A stretch of 64,000 nucleotides of DNA from a bacterium 336/3 (GCA_001281695.1 LJIE01000001.1:440107-504106); one strand, 5' to 3'. Positions 31,365 to 41,153 are shown, numbered from the stretch's first letter. The notes: generated by a model not told the origin, from the letters alone. Made by a program: numbers and translations.

Positions 31365-32738
31365 ATGTTAGAAGGTTTAGAAATTTCTGTTATCATTCTG
31401 TTATTTGTTAGTGTTATTTTTGTTTTGGGGTTTGAATTCATCAATGGTTTTCATGATACTGCCAACGCTGTTGCAACAGTTATCTATACAAAATCGTTAA
31501 AACCACAATCGGCTGTAGTGCTTTCTGGGATATTTAACTTTGCAGGTGTTTTCTTTGGAGGAATAGGAGTTGCAATGGGTATTATTAACTTGCTTCCAAC
31601 TGATGCTCTCTTATTAGGAGATGTTTGGTTAGGAATGTCCATGATTTTGGCTTTACTTCTTTCTGCAATTATTTGGAACTTTGGAACATGGTATCTGGGA
31701 ATACCTTCTTCGAGTTCACACACATTGATTGGAGCTATTTTAGGTGTGGGAATTGCCTATTCTTTGGATATGGGAAAAGGAATTAGTGGGGTAAATTGGG
31801 GAAAAGCTGCTGAAGTTGGGTTGTCATTGTTATTATCACCCTTAATTGGACTTAGTTTAGCTGCTATTTTATTATGGGTTTTGAAAATTTCTGTTAAAAA
31901 TAAAAAAATATTTGAAGCTCCTGATGGTGATACACCTCCTCCAACATGGATTCGAGCAATTCTTATTTTCACTTGTTCTGGTGTAAGTTTTGCTCATGGG
32001 TCTAATGATGGACAGAAAGGTGTTGGGTTGTTGATGTTAGTTCTTATTATGACACTCCCAACTTATTATACATTAAATTCTGAGAAAAACATTACAGATT
32101 ATAGAAATGCAATCAATCAATTTGATGAAAAAGTACAAATAATAGCTCGTGATTATCCAGCAAATACTTTTGGAGAAATAAAAGATGAAGTAACTGCCAT
32201 AAAAACAATATTTCAAAAAGAAAAATTGAACAAAGACGAGTTAAAAGAAGTACGAAAAAATATATTAAAAATAGATAAAGAGTTTAAAAGTATTTATAAA
32301 AAAGAGCCATCAGTTGAATCTAAAGTGAAAGACACTTTAAGTAAATTTAAAGGAGAAACTACAGAGCATGCCCCATTATGGGTGAAAATCGCAATAGCTT
32401 TAAGTTTAGGTTTAGGAACAATGATTGGTTGGAAAAGAATAGTAGTAACAATAGGTGAAAAAATAGGTAAACAACACTTGACTTATGCACAAGGAGCATC
32501 AGCAGAGTTAATAGCTACGATTACGATTGGATTTTCATCTTTTGTTTATCACTTGCCTGTAAGTACAACCCATATTTTATCTTCTGGTGTAGCAGGGAGT
32601 ATGATAGCTGCTAATGGTGTCAAAAATCTTCAGAAATCGACAGTTAAAAGCATTGCATTAGCTTGGTTATTAACATTGCCTGTGTCTATTGGGTTATCAA
32701 TGTTATTATTTTATGTATTTAAATTAATATTGGTATAA
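31365..32738 (+). CDS. inorganic phosphate transporter (PiT family)
   Basis: A 457-residue inner-membrane transporter with about ten helices. Both copies of the PiT signature are present: EFINGFHDTANAVATVIYTKSL near the N-terminus and FAHGSNDGQKGVGLLMLVL in the middle, with SSSHTLIGAILGVG and PVSTTHILSSGVAGSM as the repeated SxTH loops. A large charged cytoplasmic loop (about 240-340, rich in Lys and Glu) lies between the halves. It should move phosphate with protons or sodium. The ATG at 31365 is chosen because of the promoter box in front. No PhoU-like gene is adjacent. Confidence 0.93.
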   Translation: MLEGLEISVIILLFVSVIFVLGFEFINGFHDTANAVATVIYTKSLKPQSAVVLSGIFNFAGVFFGGIGVAMGIINLLPTDALLLGDVWLGMSMILALLLSAIIWNFGTWYLGIPSSSSHTLIGAILGVGIAYSLDMGKGISGVNWGKAAEVGLSLLLSPLIGLSLAAILLWVLKISVKNKKIFEAPDGDTPPPTWIRAILIFTCSGVSFAHGSNDGQKGVGLLMLVLIMTLPTYYTLNSEKNITDYRNAINQFDEKVQIIARDYPANTFGEIKDEVTAIKTIFQKEKLNKDELKEVRKNILKIDKEFKSIYKKEPSVESKVKDTLSKFKGETTEHAPLWVKIAIALSLGLGTMIGWKRIVVTIGEKIGKQHLTYAQGASAELIATITIGFSSFVYHLPVSTTHILSSGVAGSMIAANGVKNLQKSTVKSIALAWLLTLPVSIGLSMLLFYVFKLILV

Positions 32739-32740
32739 AA

Positions 32741-32770
32741 AAGAAGGGGAATTAAATTCCCCTTCTTTTT
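32741..32770. terminator. bidirectional terminator
   Basis: GAAGGGGAATT pairs with AATTCCCCTTC around a minimal loop and has A and T runs on the two sides; it lies between the convergent phosphate transporter and LEA-type lipoprotein genes. Confidence 0.85.
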
Positions 32771-33339
32771 TATATTTTCTGTTTGACAGTAATATACCCT
32801 GGGTATTTTACGTAGCCTTTTCCAATAGAAATAGAAGGTTTTACCTTAAGTTTTAAATTTTTCGGTTTGTTCTGGTCATCTTTAACACCTAAGCTCTTGC
32901 TAATCAGATCTCTACTCTCTTTTTGAGAAAAAAATTTATATAAATCAGAAGCTACATTTAATGGCATTACGATACTTGTCCCTGAAGGTATCTCATATCT
33001 TTGTTTTACAATACCTTTAGCAATTTCAACATTATCTATTTCTGCAATCCATTCTAAATAATTTAAAGCGGCTAATTTATCATTTGGATTGCTGATATTA
33101 ATATTTACGACAAAAGAGAGAGGTAAAGTTTTTTGTGATACAGACTTAAGAATTCCTGCTATCTCTAAGGGGTTAATATCAGATATTTCAGATACATTTT
33201 GCACATTGATATTAGCTAAACGCATATTATCAATAGTAGTTGTGCTAAATTCACATTGAGCAAAGTTTTTTACTTCTCTAATAGTTCTACAAGAAAAAGT
33301 AAAAAACAATAGGATTATTAAAGTACTAAGTTTTTTCAT
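32770..33339 (-). CDS. LEA14/WHy-type lipoprotein
   Basis: A 189-residue protein with a lipoprotein signal (lipobox FTFSC, mature Cys17). The rest resembles an LEA type-2 (WHy) beta sandwich, with SFVVNINISNPNDKLAALNYLEWIAEIDN as the key region and SGTSIVMPLNV as a following strand. It would sit on the periplasmic face of the envelope. WHy domains are linked to desiccation and stress tolerance in several bacteria, but no specific role can be given. It is read after the WecA-like gene with a 31-base gap. Confidence 0.75.
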   Translation of the reverse strand: MKKLSTLIILLFFTFSCRTIREVKNFAQCEFSTTTIDNMRLANINVQNVSEISDINPLEIAGILKSVSQKTLPLSFVVNINISNPNDKLAALNYLEWIAEIDNVEIAKGIVKQRYEIPSGTSIVMPLNVASDLYKFFSQKESRDLISKSLGVKDDQNKPKNLKLKVKPSISIGKGYVKYPGYITVKQKI

Positions 33340-33370
33340 AAAAGTAATAATATTATTCTAATGAGTTTTA

Positions 33371-34474
33371 TCAGGAATTGGAACTAAATTTATATTGAAG
33401 TTCTCCAATATTATTGGATAACTTTTTTTTTTGCCGTTTTTTCTTGAACAAAATTATTATTTGAGTAAACACAAGTACAAAAGTGATAATAACTCCTAAG
33501 TAACCATAAGCAGGTAAAAAACGTAAGTAATAACCTATCAAAATAGATCCTATACACATTCCATATAAAATAAATGATGTTTGAATGTGATTAAAGCCTA
33601 CATCTAATAATAGATGGTGTAGATGGTTTCTATCACCAGAGAAAGGAGAGCGTTTATTTGCTAATCTAATAGTAAAAACTCTAATAGTATCAAATAAAGG
33701 AATTATCAATACAGCAATAGCAAATATAGGAGCCTTTCCTCCAGAAAAACTTAATTCTGTTTTATTCATTTCTATAAACTGAATAGCAAATACAGCAGAA
33801 ATAAAGCCAAGTATCAGAGAACCAGTATCCCCCATAAAAATTTTAGCATTGACAAGTAGATTGTATCTTAAAAAACCAAGTACAGCACCACATGTAGCAA
33901 ATGCCCAAATAGCCAAACTTTCTTCCTGATGCATATAAAACCATACCCCAAAAGTTGCTAAAACAATAAATCCGATTCCTCCAGCCAAGCCGTTTACGCC
34001 ATCTATCAAATTGAAGGCGTTGATAATTACGATGACAGTAAATATAGTAGCTAAATTAAGCCAAATGGGCGAGGTTTCATAGATAGAGAGAAAACCATAA
34101 TAACTACTAAGTTGAACTTCACCCCAAAAAACAATAATGGAAGTAGCTAAAAGCTGTGCTAAAAATTTTTTATAGGGAGGAAGAGGAATGATATCATCTT
34201 TGATGCCTGTAAAAAATAGGATAGTCATTGCAGAAAGAAAAGCTCCTAAATCTAAATGTCTGCTTTGATGTGCAAAAAAACTTGCAGAGATAACAGTGCC
34301 TGCATAAATAGCTATTCCTCCTAGAGTGGGGATTTTACTTAAATGGGACTTTCTTGCCTCATCAGGTTCATCATAAAGATGTTTTTGTTCGGCAACTTTA
34401 ATAATGACAGGAATGCTTATCCATGCAATTATCAGAGCAACCAGAAATGTGGCAACCAAAATATAAATCATCAT
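33371..34474 (-). CDS. MraY/WecA-type sugar-1-phosphate transferase
   Basis: A 367-residue integral membrane enzyme with about ten helices. Family motifs are visible: TGIKDDIIPLPPYKKF (DD motif), NAFNLIDGVNGLAGG (NxxNxxDGxxG), MGDTGSLILGF, and the cytoplasmic SGDRNHLHHLLLD loop with its HxxH pattern. It transfers a sugar 1-phosphate from a UDP-sugar to undecaprenyl phosphate and starts a lipid-linked glycan. The GDRNHLHHLL form is typical of the WecA/TagO branch and not of MraY itself. It lies between the WcaJ-like enzyme and a lipoprotein, all on the minus strand. Confidence 0.9.
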   Translation of the reverse strand: MMIYILVATFLVALIIAWISIPVIIKVAEQKHLYDEPDEARKSHLSKIPTLGGIAIYAGTVISASFFAHQSRHLDLGAFLSAMTILFFTGIKDDIIPLPPYKKFLAQLLATSIIVFWGEVQLSSYYGFLSIYETSPIWLNLATIFTVIVIINAFNLIDGVNGLAGGIGFIVLATFGVWFYMHQEESLAIWAFATCGAVLGFLRYNLLVNAKIFMGDTGSLILGFISAVFAIQFIEMNKTELSFSGGKAPIFAIAVLIIPLFDTIRVFTIRLANKRSPFSGDRNHLHHLLLDVGFNHIQTSFILYGMCIGSILIGYYLRFLPAYGYLGVIITFVLVFTQIIILFKKKRQKKKLSNNIGELQYKFSSNS

Positions 34475-34518
34475 AACACCTTTTACGATAAGCTTTTGCT
34501 TACCTGTTTTTCATAATA

Positions 34519-35901
34519 TTAAAATGCATTCTTATCACCTTTCAGCATACTCTGGACAGTCCAAAACACAATTTTGATATCTAACCAAAAAGACCAATTT
34601 TCTATATAAAAAACATCCATTTTTACACGATTAATCATAGAGCGAACATCTTTTGTTTCTCCTCGATAGCCTTTCACTTGTGCTAAGCCTGTTACTCCAG
34701 GTTTTACTAAATGCCTTACAGTATACTTTTCTACAATATGTTTGAAGGTTTCATTGAGTTCAAGAGGATGAGGTCTTGGACCCACTACAGTCATGTCTCC
34801 TAACAAAACATTGAAAAATTGTGGTAACTCATCAATACTCGTTTTTCTCAAAAATCGTCCAAACTTAGTTATTCTATTATCGTTTTGGGTAGCTTGTATA
34901 AATCCTGCATTCTTTTTATAGGTCATGGTTCGGAATTTATAAACCCAAAATACTTTGTTATCTTTTCCTGCTCGTTTCTGCTTAAAAAATATAGGACCTC
35001 TTGAGGTCAGCTTTATAATCAAAGCTAAGATAGGAAAAAGCCATGTAAAAACCAATAAAATTACTGAAATTGAAAAAAATATGTCAAAACTTCGTTTTAG
35101 AATTTGATTGATTGCATCATTAAGAGGTTCTGTTCTTGAAAGAACAACAGGAATAGAGCCATACTGTTCGACAGCAACTTCAGCTGCAGTAAAATCTTTT
35201 AAATTAGGTAATAACTTAATTCTTTTCAAATGATTATCTGCTATTGTAGTGATTTTTTTAAGTTGCTCCCTATTTACTCTATCTAAAGAGCAAAAAATTT
35301 CACCAACTTCATTTTCTAAAACATACCTTTCTAAATCTGGCAAAGCTCCTTTAATAAGAGAGTTATCACTGAACTTATCATCAAAAAAACCCATGAATTG
35401 GTACCCTCTGTCAGGGTTTTTCATTACAAAATTATATAAATCTAATCCAGCTTTTCCATAACCTACTATTACAATCTTAATTTGATTATAGCCTGAACGC
35501 CTGTAAATCCTTAACATCCAAATAATAAGGACTCTCCATGCTAAGACAAGCAAACTAAAAGATCCATAAGAAGCAAGTAAATGGAATCGAGAGTAATCTT
35601 GGACTTGGAGTAGAACTAAAAAGATAGTTACCAAAGCAAAATGCCAAGCAACTGCTCGTAAATTTTTACGAGCAGTTGTCAAATAATCATCTAAACGAGA
35701 TATCTGATAAGTTTTAGATAAGACAGAAATAACTATCCAAATAGCGTTATAATATATTCCTACATACCAATAGGGAACTTGGTCTATACCAGAAAAAGTT
35801 TTAAAACGTAACCAATAGGCTATTAAAAATGCTAAATTGAGTGCGATTAAATCACCAATAGAGTAACTTATTTTTATTAACTTGCTGTATCTCTGTAACA
35901 T
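34519..35901 (-). CDS. polyprenyl glycosylphosphotransferase (WcaJ/CpsE-like)
   Basis: A 460-residue initiating glycosyltransferase for exopolysaccharide or capsule. Four N-terminal helices (about 1-135) precede a Rossmann-type CoA-binding-like domain (about 140-260) and the catalytic bacterial sugar transferase domain (about 265-460), with KRSFDIFFSISVIL, GPIFFKQKRAGKDNKVF, KFRTM, TSIDELPQFFNVLLGDMTVVGPRPHP and PGVTGLAQVKGYRG. It should load glucose- or galactose-1-phosphate on undecaprenyl phosphate at the inner membrane. Two initiating enzymes side by side suggest two glycans or alternative starts. Confidence 0.93.
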   Translation of the reverse strand: MLQRYSKLIKISYSIGDLIALNLAFLIAYWLRFKTFSGIDQVPYWYVGIYYNAIWIVISVLSKTYQISRLDDYLTTARKNLRAVAWHFALVTIFLVLLQVQDYSRFHLLASYGSFSLLVLAWRVLIIWMLRIYRRSGYNQIKIVIVGYGKAGLDLYNFVMKNPDRGYQFMGFFDDKFSDNSLIKGALPDLERYVLENEVGEIFCSLDRVNREQLKKITTIADNHLKRIKLLPNLKDFTAAEVAVEQYGSIPVVLSRTEPLNDAINQILKRSFDIFFSISVILLVFTWLFPILALIIKLTSRGPIFFKQKRAGKDNKVFWVYKFRTMTYKKNAGFIQATQNDNRITKFGRFLRKTSIDELPQFFNVLLGDMTVVGPRPHPLELNETFKHIVEKYTVRHLVKPGVTGLAQVKGYRGETKDVRSMINRVKMDVFYIENWSFWLDIKIVFWTVQSMLKGDKNAF

Positions 35902-35950
35902 ATACTCTGTCTTGCGGAGTAAAACTCAAATATATAGAAAATCCAATAAA

Positions 35951-35995
35951 AAAATTAAAGCCTTTTCAAATAAATTTTGAAAAGGCTTTAATTTT
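35951..35995 (-). terminator. terminator after the LPP20-like lipoprotein gene
   Basis: A long hairpin with perfect arms of about 20 bp (AAAATTAAAGCCTTTTCAAA and its complement) is followed by a T stretch on the minus strand. Confidence 0.85.
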
Positions 35996-36013
35996 AGAAA
36001 CTACTCATACAGA

Positions 36014-36598
36014 TTATCTTCCTCCGTTGCTTAGTTTATCCATTTCAGCTTCGAAAGTCTTTTTGAACTTCTCATAATCATAATCAATTTTGATACGTTC
36101 ATCATTAGTTAACTTCTGCATTCTTTTGTTATAAGACTCCAACAAATCGTCAGTTGTCAATTCTAATGCAATGTAATACTTATAAGTACCTTGTTGAGTT
36201 TTTACTAATTTCTCACAAATTGTTTTAGTTCCAGCAAGCTCTTGGTCAACTACTTCACGAGTTAAGTTTTCATAACGCTCTTCAACTTCTTCTTTGTTGT
36301 TAAACTCACGAGAGTTTACATAGTTATCAGTAACAGCCTTCACTTTGGTATTAATGCTACGAGCAAGTTCATCACGAGTATTGCTCAATGCTTTACGCTT
36401 CGCAACCATTTGGTCTTGACTTTCTCCCATTGCATTAGCACGGAAAGTTTTTTTATCAGTGAAAAACTCAGGGCCAGAGCATGGTACAACTACTTCTTTT
36501 TCGCCTTCAGGCAATTTTACTTTGTCTTTCTTTTTACAAGAAATTGTAGCAGTAGCTAAAAATGTAACAGCTAATAAATAGATAAATGACTTCTTCAT
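36014..36598 (-). CDS. LPP20-like lipoprotein
   Basis: A 194-residue lipoprotein with signal peptide and lipobox TISC, then a Lys-rich stretch. The mature part contains a conserved-looking domain with FRANAMGESQDQMVAKRKAL, in which repeated Ala-x-x-x-Ala helices and KTICEKLVKTQQGTYKYYIALELT fit the LPP20/curli-associated lipoprotein fold. It is mostly helical after that. Function is unknown; it would sit in the outer or inner membrane facing the periplasm. It stands alone with its own terminator. Confidence 0.75.
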   Translation of the reverse strand: MKKSFIYLLAVTFLATATISCKKKDKVKLPEGEKEVVVPCSGPEFFTDKKTFRANAMGESQDQMVAKRKALSNTRDELARSINTKVKAVTDNYVNSREFNNKEEVEERYENLTREVVDQELAGTKTICEKLVKTQQGTYKYYIALELTTDDLLESYNKRMQKLTNDERIKIDYDYEKFKKTFEAEMDKLSNGGR

Positions 36599-36774
36599 AA
36601 AAATATAAATTTAGTTTAAACAAATATAATCAGGAATGATGCCAAAGTAAGTAAAATTTTATGAAAAATCTAAAGAAAATAATTATTTGCTTGATAAACA
36701 GTGGTTTATTTGCCATCTAGGCGTAAAAGTAAATGTTTTAAAAATAAAATATAGGTTATATATAAGAAAGATTG

Positions 36775-36782
36775 TAGATTTG
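36775..36782 (+). promoter_or_regulatory. -7 box TAGATTTG before the NAD(P)-binding protein gene
   Basis: Full match to TAnnTTTG, 31 bases upstream of ATG 36814. No TTTG at -33 could be seen. Confidence 0.45.
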
Positions 36783-36813
36783 CTGTGTTTTTTGAAAAAT
36801 TGAACAAGTGTTA

Positions 36814-37512
36814 ATGAATAATCCCTATTGTAAAAAAACAGCTTTGTTGATAGGCTCTACTGGTTTGGTAGGTTCCGAATTGCTTTTTCAGATGATTAAT
36901 GATGACTACTATGAAGAAGTTATTGTAGTTTCGAGACAAAAAGTAAATGTTATACACCCCAAACTAACACAACACATTATAGATTTTGATAATCTTGATG
37001 CATATGCCCACCTTATCAAAGCCACAGATATTTATTGTTGTTTAGGTACGACTATAAAAAAGGCAAAAAGTAAAGAGAAATTCTACTTAGTAGATTATAT
37101 ATATCCCACCGAGATTGCAAAAATTGCAAAATTTAATGGAGCATCTTCATTTACCATTGTTACAGCAATGGGTGCATGTAAAAATTCTACTTTTTACTAT
37201 AATAGAGTAAAAGGTGAAGTAGAAGAAACAATTGAACATCTTCAATTTAAATGTTGTAATATTATACGCCCTTCATTGTTGCTTGGGGAACGTCAAGAAT
37301 TTCGTTTGGGCGAAGAAATAGGTAAGGCTGTAGCCAAAGGTTTAGAATTTATGATGGTAGGTGGATTAAAAAAATATAAACCCATAGAGGCTAAAGTGGT
37401 AGCTATTGCTATGTATGAACTTACAAAAGAAAAGAGAGAAGGTTTTCATATATTTGAATCGGCATACCTCCAAGAAGTTTACAATGAAGAAAAATATGCT
37501 TCATACGCTTAA
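36814..37512 (+). CDS. NAD(P)-binding atypical SDR (HTATIP2/YwnB-like)
   Basis: A 232-residue Rossmann-fold protein. The cofactor loop is LLIGSTGLVGSELL near the N-terminus; DIYCCLGTTIKKAKSKEKFYLVDYIYP is the family-specific block, and YYNRVKGEVEETI holds the Tyr-x-x-x-Lys pair. Close relatives are uncharacterised oxidoreductases or nucleoside-diphosphate-sugar-epimerase-like proteins. The ATG at 36814 is used; a GTG two codons earlier is possible. It is a single gene convergent with the ABC transporter gene 21 bases away. Confidence 0.88.
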   Translation: MNNPYCKKTALLIGSTGLVGSELLFQMINDDYYEEVIVVSRQKVNVIHPKLTQHIIDFDNLDAYAHLIKATDIYCCLGTTIKKAKSKEKFYLVDYIYPTEIAKIAKFNGASSFTIVTAMGACKNSTFYYNRVKGEVEETIEHLQFKCCNIIRPSLLLGERQEFRLGEEIGKAVAKGLEFMMVGGLKKYKPIEAKVVAIAMYELTKEKREGFHIFESAYLQEVYNEEKYASYA

Positions 37513-37533
37513 ATTATATGAAGCATATGAATA

Positions 37534-40500
37534 CTAATTGACTAAATTTTTCTTAGAATGAAATATTCTAACATATAGGTTTCCAATCCCTTCAATGAGT
37601 CTTCTAAGAGCATTAAAATATAATGTAACATATAAAAAAGCACTCATCAACCAAATTATAAGAATATTGAAGCCTAAAGTATCATAAAGCATTCCTCCTA
37701 AACGCTTTTTGGGGGCAAAAAAATGAGTTCTGAAATCTAAAGCAGTACTTTTCTCTGGATTTTTAAAAATAGGGTATACTTTCTGAATAAGATTTGAGCT
37801 TGTTTCAACGATACGCTCAGGAGTTTCTGTTGCTGTTACAAGACGTTCAATGGCTTCATTGTGGTACCTATTTTTTAAATCTAAAAACTCTTTTCTTTCT
37901 ACTGATGTTTTTGTAAGACTTCCTATTACTTGGTCTTTTGCTTGGCTATTTTCATTATAAATTTTAATATAATGCTTCTTTAAAACTTGAAGATGTTTCT
38001 TCAGATTATTATACAAATCTAAATTAAACTGATTATGTACAAACTTATCAAATTGTGTAAACTGATAAGGTGTAATTTCATTTTGAAGTACAAGTTCGTT
38101 TTTCAAAATAAGCAAATCTTGTTTTACTTGTTCTCTAAGAGAATCTATTTTGTGGCTATTTAAACAATCATCCAATTTTGTTTCTAATTCAGGAATATAC
38201 AAAGATTTATGAAACTCTGCCTGAGACATTTTTTGGTCATAATCATAAAAATGCTTTTGATATTCATTGTATTTGAATTGTGCTACCATTAATGCTTCGA
38301 AAGCCCAACGAGCAGCCATACTTTCCGCTAACAAAGGTACTTTTTTGTCCGAAGAAAGATTTGGATTAATTTCGTTGAATCGAACTACAATACCACCTAA
38401 AAGTAATTGAGGTATTAAAAGCAAAGGAATAAGAATGTAAATGGTAACAACAGAATTGAATGTTGCAGAAATATTTAAGCCCAACATATTGGCAAAACAA
38501 GTAGTAGCAAATAATACAAGCCAATAAGATGTATTCATGCCCTCTACGCCCAAAATCCAATTACCAATTAAAACAAAACTCAAGGTTTGTACTGCAGAAA
38601 AAGCAAACAACAAAATAACTTTTGCAAGTAAATAACTGCCTCTACTCAAATGTAAAAATGCTTCTCTTTTAAGCATTTTAGCATCTTTGATAATTTCTTC
38701 TGCACTGACAGACAAGCCAATAAACAAAGAAACTATTACAGACATAAAAATGTATGCAGGTAAATTGTTGTTTTTGGCAAAAACATAACCACCATCACTA
38801 CTTTGGTAAAAGCGAACAATATAAGCCAAGATAATTGCTAAAAGAGGTGCTTCTAATAGATTGATAGTCATGTATTGAGTGTTACTCAATTTTGAAAGAA
38901 TATCTCTTGTCAAGAAAATACCAACCTGTTTGATTCTAGGTGGAATTTTCAGATGAGTAACAGGTTGTTCTTGATGTGTGTTTGTTTGAGGAGGATTGAT
39001 AAGTTTTTCAAAATATTCGTTCCACTTTCGTGGTGTTATTTTTCTTTGATTGGTAAATGTTCCATATTCGTTTACCATTTTAGTTTCAATAATATTAAAA
39101 ATCTGTTCAGGATTAACATTTCCACACTCCACACAAACATTCTGGTCTTTATCTACAAAACCTGCAATACTTTTGAAATAGGTAATGGCTTCAATAGGGT
39201 TTCCATAATAAATAGGATAACCACCTACATCTAAAATAAGTAATTTATCAAACATCTTAAAAATATCTGAAGAAGGTTGATGAATTACTACAAAAATAAG
39301 TTTTCCCTTTAAAGAAAGCTCTTTAAGTAAATCCATGATATTTTCAGAATCCCTTGAAGAAAGTCCAGAAGTAGGTTCATCTACAAATAGTACATAAGGC
39401 TCTCGAAGAAGTTCTAATCCAATATTTACTCTTTTTCGTTGTCCGCCACTAATCGTTTTCTGAAGAGGGTTGCCAACTTTTAAATCTTGAATTTCATGAA
39501 TCCCTAAACTGTGTAATGTTTTTTGAACCAAAGCATCAATTTCATCTTCAGAAGCCTTGCTAAAACTAAGCTTGGCAGCATAATAAAGGTTTTGGTAAAC
39601 GGTTAATTCATCTATAAGTAGGTCATCTTGAGGTACATAGCCAATAACCCCTGAAATACTTTCATTATCTTTATGAATATCTATCCCATTAATGAGAACT
39701 TGTCCTTTGGTAGGTTTTAGATTTCCATTTAAAACATTGAGTAAAGTAGATTTTCCTGAACCACTTGCTCCCATCAAACCTATTAATTTGCCCGATTCTT
39801 CAGCAATATTTACATTTCTAAGCCCTACTTTATGATTGGGAAAATAATACCAAATATCTAATGCCTCAAAGGAAATGACTTGATTCCTATTTTCATTTAA
39901 AAATAAGCCAACTACATCACTATAATATACAGGGTCAAATTTATCGGAACGGATACTACTACCAACTGGAAATGTATAAACATGACGGTCTTTGATACCT
40001 ACACTATTCAGATAAATATTGCTACTTCCTGCATACCTCAATAAGTACATTTCCATACTTGGAATACGCAAAATGCCTATAGCTCCATCTAATTTATCTC
40101 TATAAACATGCTTATAATCAATATCTGTTTTAGGGATGCCATCAATCCAAACTATATTTTGATGAATATTATCTTCAGAAAAGCTTTCTAAGACAAATTT
40201 TCGGATTGTTTCATACTCAACAGGATCTAAGTGGAAAATTTCTGCAATTTTCTTTACTAAAGTTTGTTCTTTTTCAGAAGCAATACCATCAGAAATGTTC
40301 ATTTCTAAGATATTTGTGATAACAATAACCTTCTGAGTTCGTGTGAGTTCTTCGTTTAGATTTTTACAGATATTAACTACGTCTACGTTTTGAGAAGCAT
40401 ATTTGTCAAATAATTCTAAATATTTTTCTATATATTCTTCCCCAAAATTATCTTCTAAGAATTTTTGAATAAGCAAACGTTCATTTTCATTTACACCATC

Positions 40501-40557
40501 TACTTGAGCAGATGCAGCAAGCAATTGAATGATGGCTCTTAATACTTTTTCACTCAT
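37534..40557 (-). CDS. TerB-domain ABCG-type ABC transporter
   Basis: A 1007-residue half-transporter. Residues about 1-120 form a TerB-like helical domain (AIIQLLAASAQVDGVNENE, EMNISDGIASEKEQTLVKKI). A middle segment (about 130-250) is beta-rich and FHA-like in style. The ATPase domain follows with Walker A GLMGASGSGKSTLLNVLNG (about 262-280), signature TISGGQRKRVNIGLE and Walker B YVLFVDEPTSG. The C-terminal part has the ABCG (white-type) membrane helices with a long, charged, helical loop (about 760-930) between the last two. TerB in front of an ABCG pump is unusual. The substrate is unknown; export of a lipid or polysaccharide is possible. Confidence 0.9.
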   Translation of the reverse strand: MSEKVLRAIIQLLAASAQVDGVNENERLLIQKFLEDNFGEEYIEKYLELFDKYASQNVDVVNICKNLNEELTRTQKVIVITNILEMNISDGIASEKEQTLVKKIAEIFHLDPVEYETIRKFVLESFSEDNIHQNIVWIDGIPKTDIDYKHVYRDKLDGAIGILRIPSMEMYLLRYAGSSNIYLNSVGIKDRHVYTFPVGSSIRSDKFDPVYYSDVVGLFLNENRNQVISFEALDIWYYFPNHKVGLRNVNIAEESGKLIGLMGASGSGKSTLLNVLNGNLKPTKGQVLINGIDIHKDNESISGVIGYVPQDDLLIDELTVYQNLYYAAKLSFSKASEDEIDALVQKTLHSLGIHEIQDLKVGNPLQKTISGGQRKRVNIGLELLREPYVLFVDEPTSGLSSRDSENIMDLLKELSLKGKLIFVVIHQPSSDIFKMFDKLLILDVGGYPIYYGNPIEAITYFKSIAGFVDKDQNVCVECGNVNPEQIFNIIETKMVNEYGTFTNQRKITPRKWNEYFEKLINPPQTNTHQEQPVTHLKIPPRIKQVGIFLTRDILSKLSNTQYMTINLLEAPLLAIILAYIVRFYQSSDGGYVFAKNNNLPAYIFMSVIVSLFIGLSVSAEEIIKDAKMLKREAFLHLSRGSYLLAKVILLFAFSAVQTLSFVLIGNWILGVEGMNTSYWLVLFATTCFANMLGLNISATFNSVVTIYILIPLLLIPQLLLGGIVVRFNEINPNLSSDKKVPLLAESMAARWAFEALMVAQFKYNEYQKHFYDYDQKMSQAEFHKSLYIPELETKLDDCLNSHKIDSLREQVKQDLLILKNELVLQNEITPYQFTQFDKFVHNQFNLDLYNNLKKHLQVLKKHYIKIYNENSQAKDQVIGSLTKTSVERKEFLDLKNRYHNEAIERLVTATETPERIVETSSNLIQKVYPIFKNPEKSTALDFRTHFFAPKKRLGGMLYDTLGFNILIIWLMSAFLYVTLYFNALRRLIEGIGNLYVRIFHSKKNLVN

Positions 40558-40697
40558 ATAAAAATATAGCTTAAGTGTTTTAGGCTGTAAAACTTGCGTT
40601 AAATATAAGTGGAAAAATATTGTATGGCAAATGTTAGTTTGTAACTCACTTAAAAAACTGAATAATATTTTGCAAAAAGAAAGAGTAATAAAAAAAT

Positions 40698-40725
40698 AAA
40701 AGGTTTGATAAGTATCAAACCTTTT
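40698..40725 (-). terminator. terminator after the small secreted protein gene
   Basis: AAAAGGTTTGATA (40698-40710) pairs perfectly with TATCAAACCTTTT (40713-40725); T-rich on both flanks. Confidence 0.85.
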
Positions 40726-40751
40726 ATAAAAACTACCTATTTAACTTAAAA

Positions 40752-41078
40752 CTACATAAGTTCTGATAATTTGAAAGTTTTACCAGCTATGCTACCATCT
40801 ACTTTAACCAATAATTTGCCTGGCTGCCCTTTTTCTGCAACTGTTAATTTTTTACCTTCTTGAATACAGAATTCTTTTTGAACACCACTATTCATAGGTG
40901 CAGTACCTGAACCAGTATGTAACGTTATAGAACCTCCTGTATCATTTTTCACTTTGAAACAAACTTCACCATTTGGTTTTTTGGTTACAGTTATTGTTGC
41001 ATCTGCTTGTTTAGACTTAAAGGCACTCATTGCCACAATACCAAATACTAATGCTGAGCCAAGAATTAATTTTTTCAT
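40752..41078 (-). CDS. small secreted protein, paralogue A
   Basis: A 108-residue exported protein with signal peptide (MKKLILGSALVFGIVAMSAF). The mature part is a small beta domain with two Cys (GEVCFKVKND and VQKEFCIQEG) that may form a disulphide, and ends KLLVKVDGSIAGKTFKLSELM. It shares this C-terminal pattern and overall size with the gene upstream (41154-41462), which suggests an old duplication. The family is unknown to me. It is preceded by a 30-bp tandem repeat in its leader and followed by a strong terminator. Confidence 0.75.
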   Translation of the reverse strand: MKKLILGSALVFGIVAMSAFKSKQADATITVTKKPNGEVCFKVKNDTGGSITLHTGSGTAPMNSGVQKEFCIQEGKKLTVAEKGQPGKLLVKVDGSIAGKTFKLSELM

Positions 41079-41086
41079 GATTTTTT

Positions 41087-41144
41087 AAGATTTTAAATGT
41101 TCAATTTTTGTTTAAAAAGATTTTAAATGTTCAATTTTTATTTA
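41087..41144. repeat. two-copy 30-bp direct tandem repeat
   Basis: The unit beginning AAGATTTTAAATGTTCAATT occurs at 41087 and again at 41117, with a period of exactly 30 and one difference near the end. It fills the gap between the two small secreted paralogues and lies in the leader of the downstream one. Confidence 0.85.
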
Positions 41145-41153
41145 ACTAGAAAT

